Source: Paenibacillus camerounensis
GTDB lineage: Bacteria > Bacillota > Bacilli > Paenibacillales > Paenibacillaceae
NCBI RefSeq assembly: GCF_000723885.1
Contig: NZ_CCDG010000006.1
Span: forward strand, 62,001 to 126,000
DNA: 64,000 nucleotides
Direction: 5' to 3'
Made by a program: the position numbers and the translations under genes. Shown here in pieces: positions 63,286 through 64,000 of the stretch. Under the pieces are notes generated by a model that saw only the letters and a program-made list of their open reading frames with translations, did no database searches and was not told where the DNA came from. Within the stretch, counting starts at the first letter, position 1, and every line of letters starts with the position of its first letter.

Positions 63286-64000
63286 CTAGAACAGCGCGTA
63301 GTCATCGTTTATTTTGCGGATAATGTAATTGACCGTCATGATCAGAATGAAGCCGAACAGGGATTGATACAGACCCGCTGCTGTCGCCATCCCGATATCA
63401 AACGTTACCTTAAGTGAACGGAACACATAGGTGTCCAGAATATCCGTCGTATTGTACAGCACCCCGTTATTGCCGATCAGCTGGTAAAAGAGGTCAAACT
63501 GCCCCTTCATAATACTGCCGAGCGAGAACAGCAGCAGCACAACGAAGGTCGATTTCAGCATCGGCACCGTGATATACCAGATCCGCTGGAAAATATGCGC
63601 ACCGTCGATTTTGGCCGCCTCATAATATTCGTCGCTGATTCCGGTAATGGCTGCCAGGTAGATAACCATGCTGTAGCCGAGATTTTTCCACAGATAAAAG
63701 AGAATGATCAGGAAGATCCACACCAGCGGCTTATTGTACACATCGACCGGACCCGCACCGAATCTGGCCAGCAGCGTGTTTAGGAAACCGCTATCATAAT
63801 TGAATACGTTGTAGACGATAACACTCAGGATAACGAAGGATACAAAGTATGGAAGGAACATGATCGACTGGGTCAGCTTTTTGAACCATTTAACGCGCAG
63901 TTCGCTGAGCAGGATCGCACAGACTATGGCCAGAACGTTGCCGAGCAGGATAAAAGCCAGATTGTAGCCGATTGTATTCAGGGTTAGCTTGACCAGCGTG
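63286..64000 (-). CDS. CUT1 permease, LplB type (5' end beyond the window)
   Basis: The reading frame is open from the right edge (TLVKLTLNTIGYNLAFILLGN) to the stop at 63286. An internal Met near 63861 is not the start, because conserved permease sequence continues upstream of it. The EAA loop EAAKIDGAHIFQRIWYITVPMLKS is present. About 238 codons are seen, with the N-terminus missing. It pairs with the permease at 62377-63270. Confidence 0.9.
   Translation of the reverse strand, partial: TLVKLTLNTIGYNLAFILLGNVLAIVCAILLSELRVKWFKKLTQSIMFLPYFVSFVILSVIVYNVFNYDSGFLNTLLARFGAGPVDVYNKPLVWIFLIILFYLWKNLGYSMVIYLAAITGISDEYYEAAKIDGAHIFQRIWYITVPMLKSTFVVLLLFSLGSIMKGQFDLFYQLIGNNGVLYNTTDILDTYVFRSLKVTFDIGMATAAGLYQSLFGFILIMTVNYIIRKINDDYALF

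Overview
The window reads as chromosomal DNA of a Gram-positive, Paenibacillus-like bacterium (Bacillota). This is inferred from strong GGAGG ribosome sites with frequent TTG/GTG starts, CUT1 sugar importers paired with YesM/YesN regulators, a LiaFSR envelope-stress locus, an S-layer-anchored collagen-like protein, lipoprotein solute-binding proteins and many intergenic repeats. No rRNA, tRNA, CRISPR array, intact insertion sequence or prophage was seen.

Layout. 1-4.3 kb (minus): a liaI-like gene, two pspA paralogues and pspC, then a terminator and liaF-liaS-liaR; this is an envelope-stress module. 4.6-8.8 kb (plus): a two-domain glycosyltransferase overlapping the start of an SLH/collagen-like/BclB-type surface protein. 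9-14 kb (plus): a two-component system plus a MacB/FtsX-type ABC exporter. 14.1-20.6 kb: an XRE pseudogene remnant, a GbsR-type regulator, and a divergent Ugp-like importer operon with a HAD phosphatase and a metallophosphoesterase. 20.7-25 kb: an Old Yellow Enzyme gene, a divergent tetR, and a metNIQ-like importer whose ATPase lacks a canonical start codon. 25.7-37.6 kb (minus): a xylan-oligosaccharide cluster of two YesN regulators, a YesM kinase, an LplABC importer, a GH43 xylosidase and an intracellular GH10 xylanase, with a cre-like site at the transporter promoter. 37.8-45 kb (minus): nucleoside uptake and breakdown (BmpA lipoprotein, ATPase, two permeases, nucleoside hydrolase, ADP-ribosylglycohydrolase-family enzyme). 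45.4-48.8 kb (plus): an AraC regulator, a DUF2294 protein and a UbiX/UbiD decarboxylase pair.

The centrepiece lies at 49.97-56.77 kb (plus): a compact bacterial microcompartment locus. It encodes three BMC-H hexamer-type shell proteins, one BMC-P pentamer, an unrecognised 425-residue protein with an encapsulation-peptide-like N-terminus and an internally duplicated C-terminus, a flavoprotein-like protein, adenine deaminase, a cyclase-family hydrolase and a DUF1989 protein. None of the usual aldehyde/alcohol dehydrogenases, phosphotransacylase or signature lyases is present. With the nucleoside uptake operon 5 kb away, the best inference is a compartment for purine or amidine nitrogen scavenging: nucleoside in, base released, adenine deaminated and further amide/amidine chemistry. 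A 10-copy 38-39-bp tandem array lies immediately upstream of it.

57-64 kb: a membrane-bound AraC-type regulator, a methyltransferase, a repeat-rich gap (hexanucleotide microsatellite, 148-bp palindromic element), and a second LplABC-type importer that runs off the right edge.
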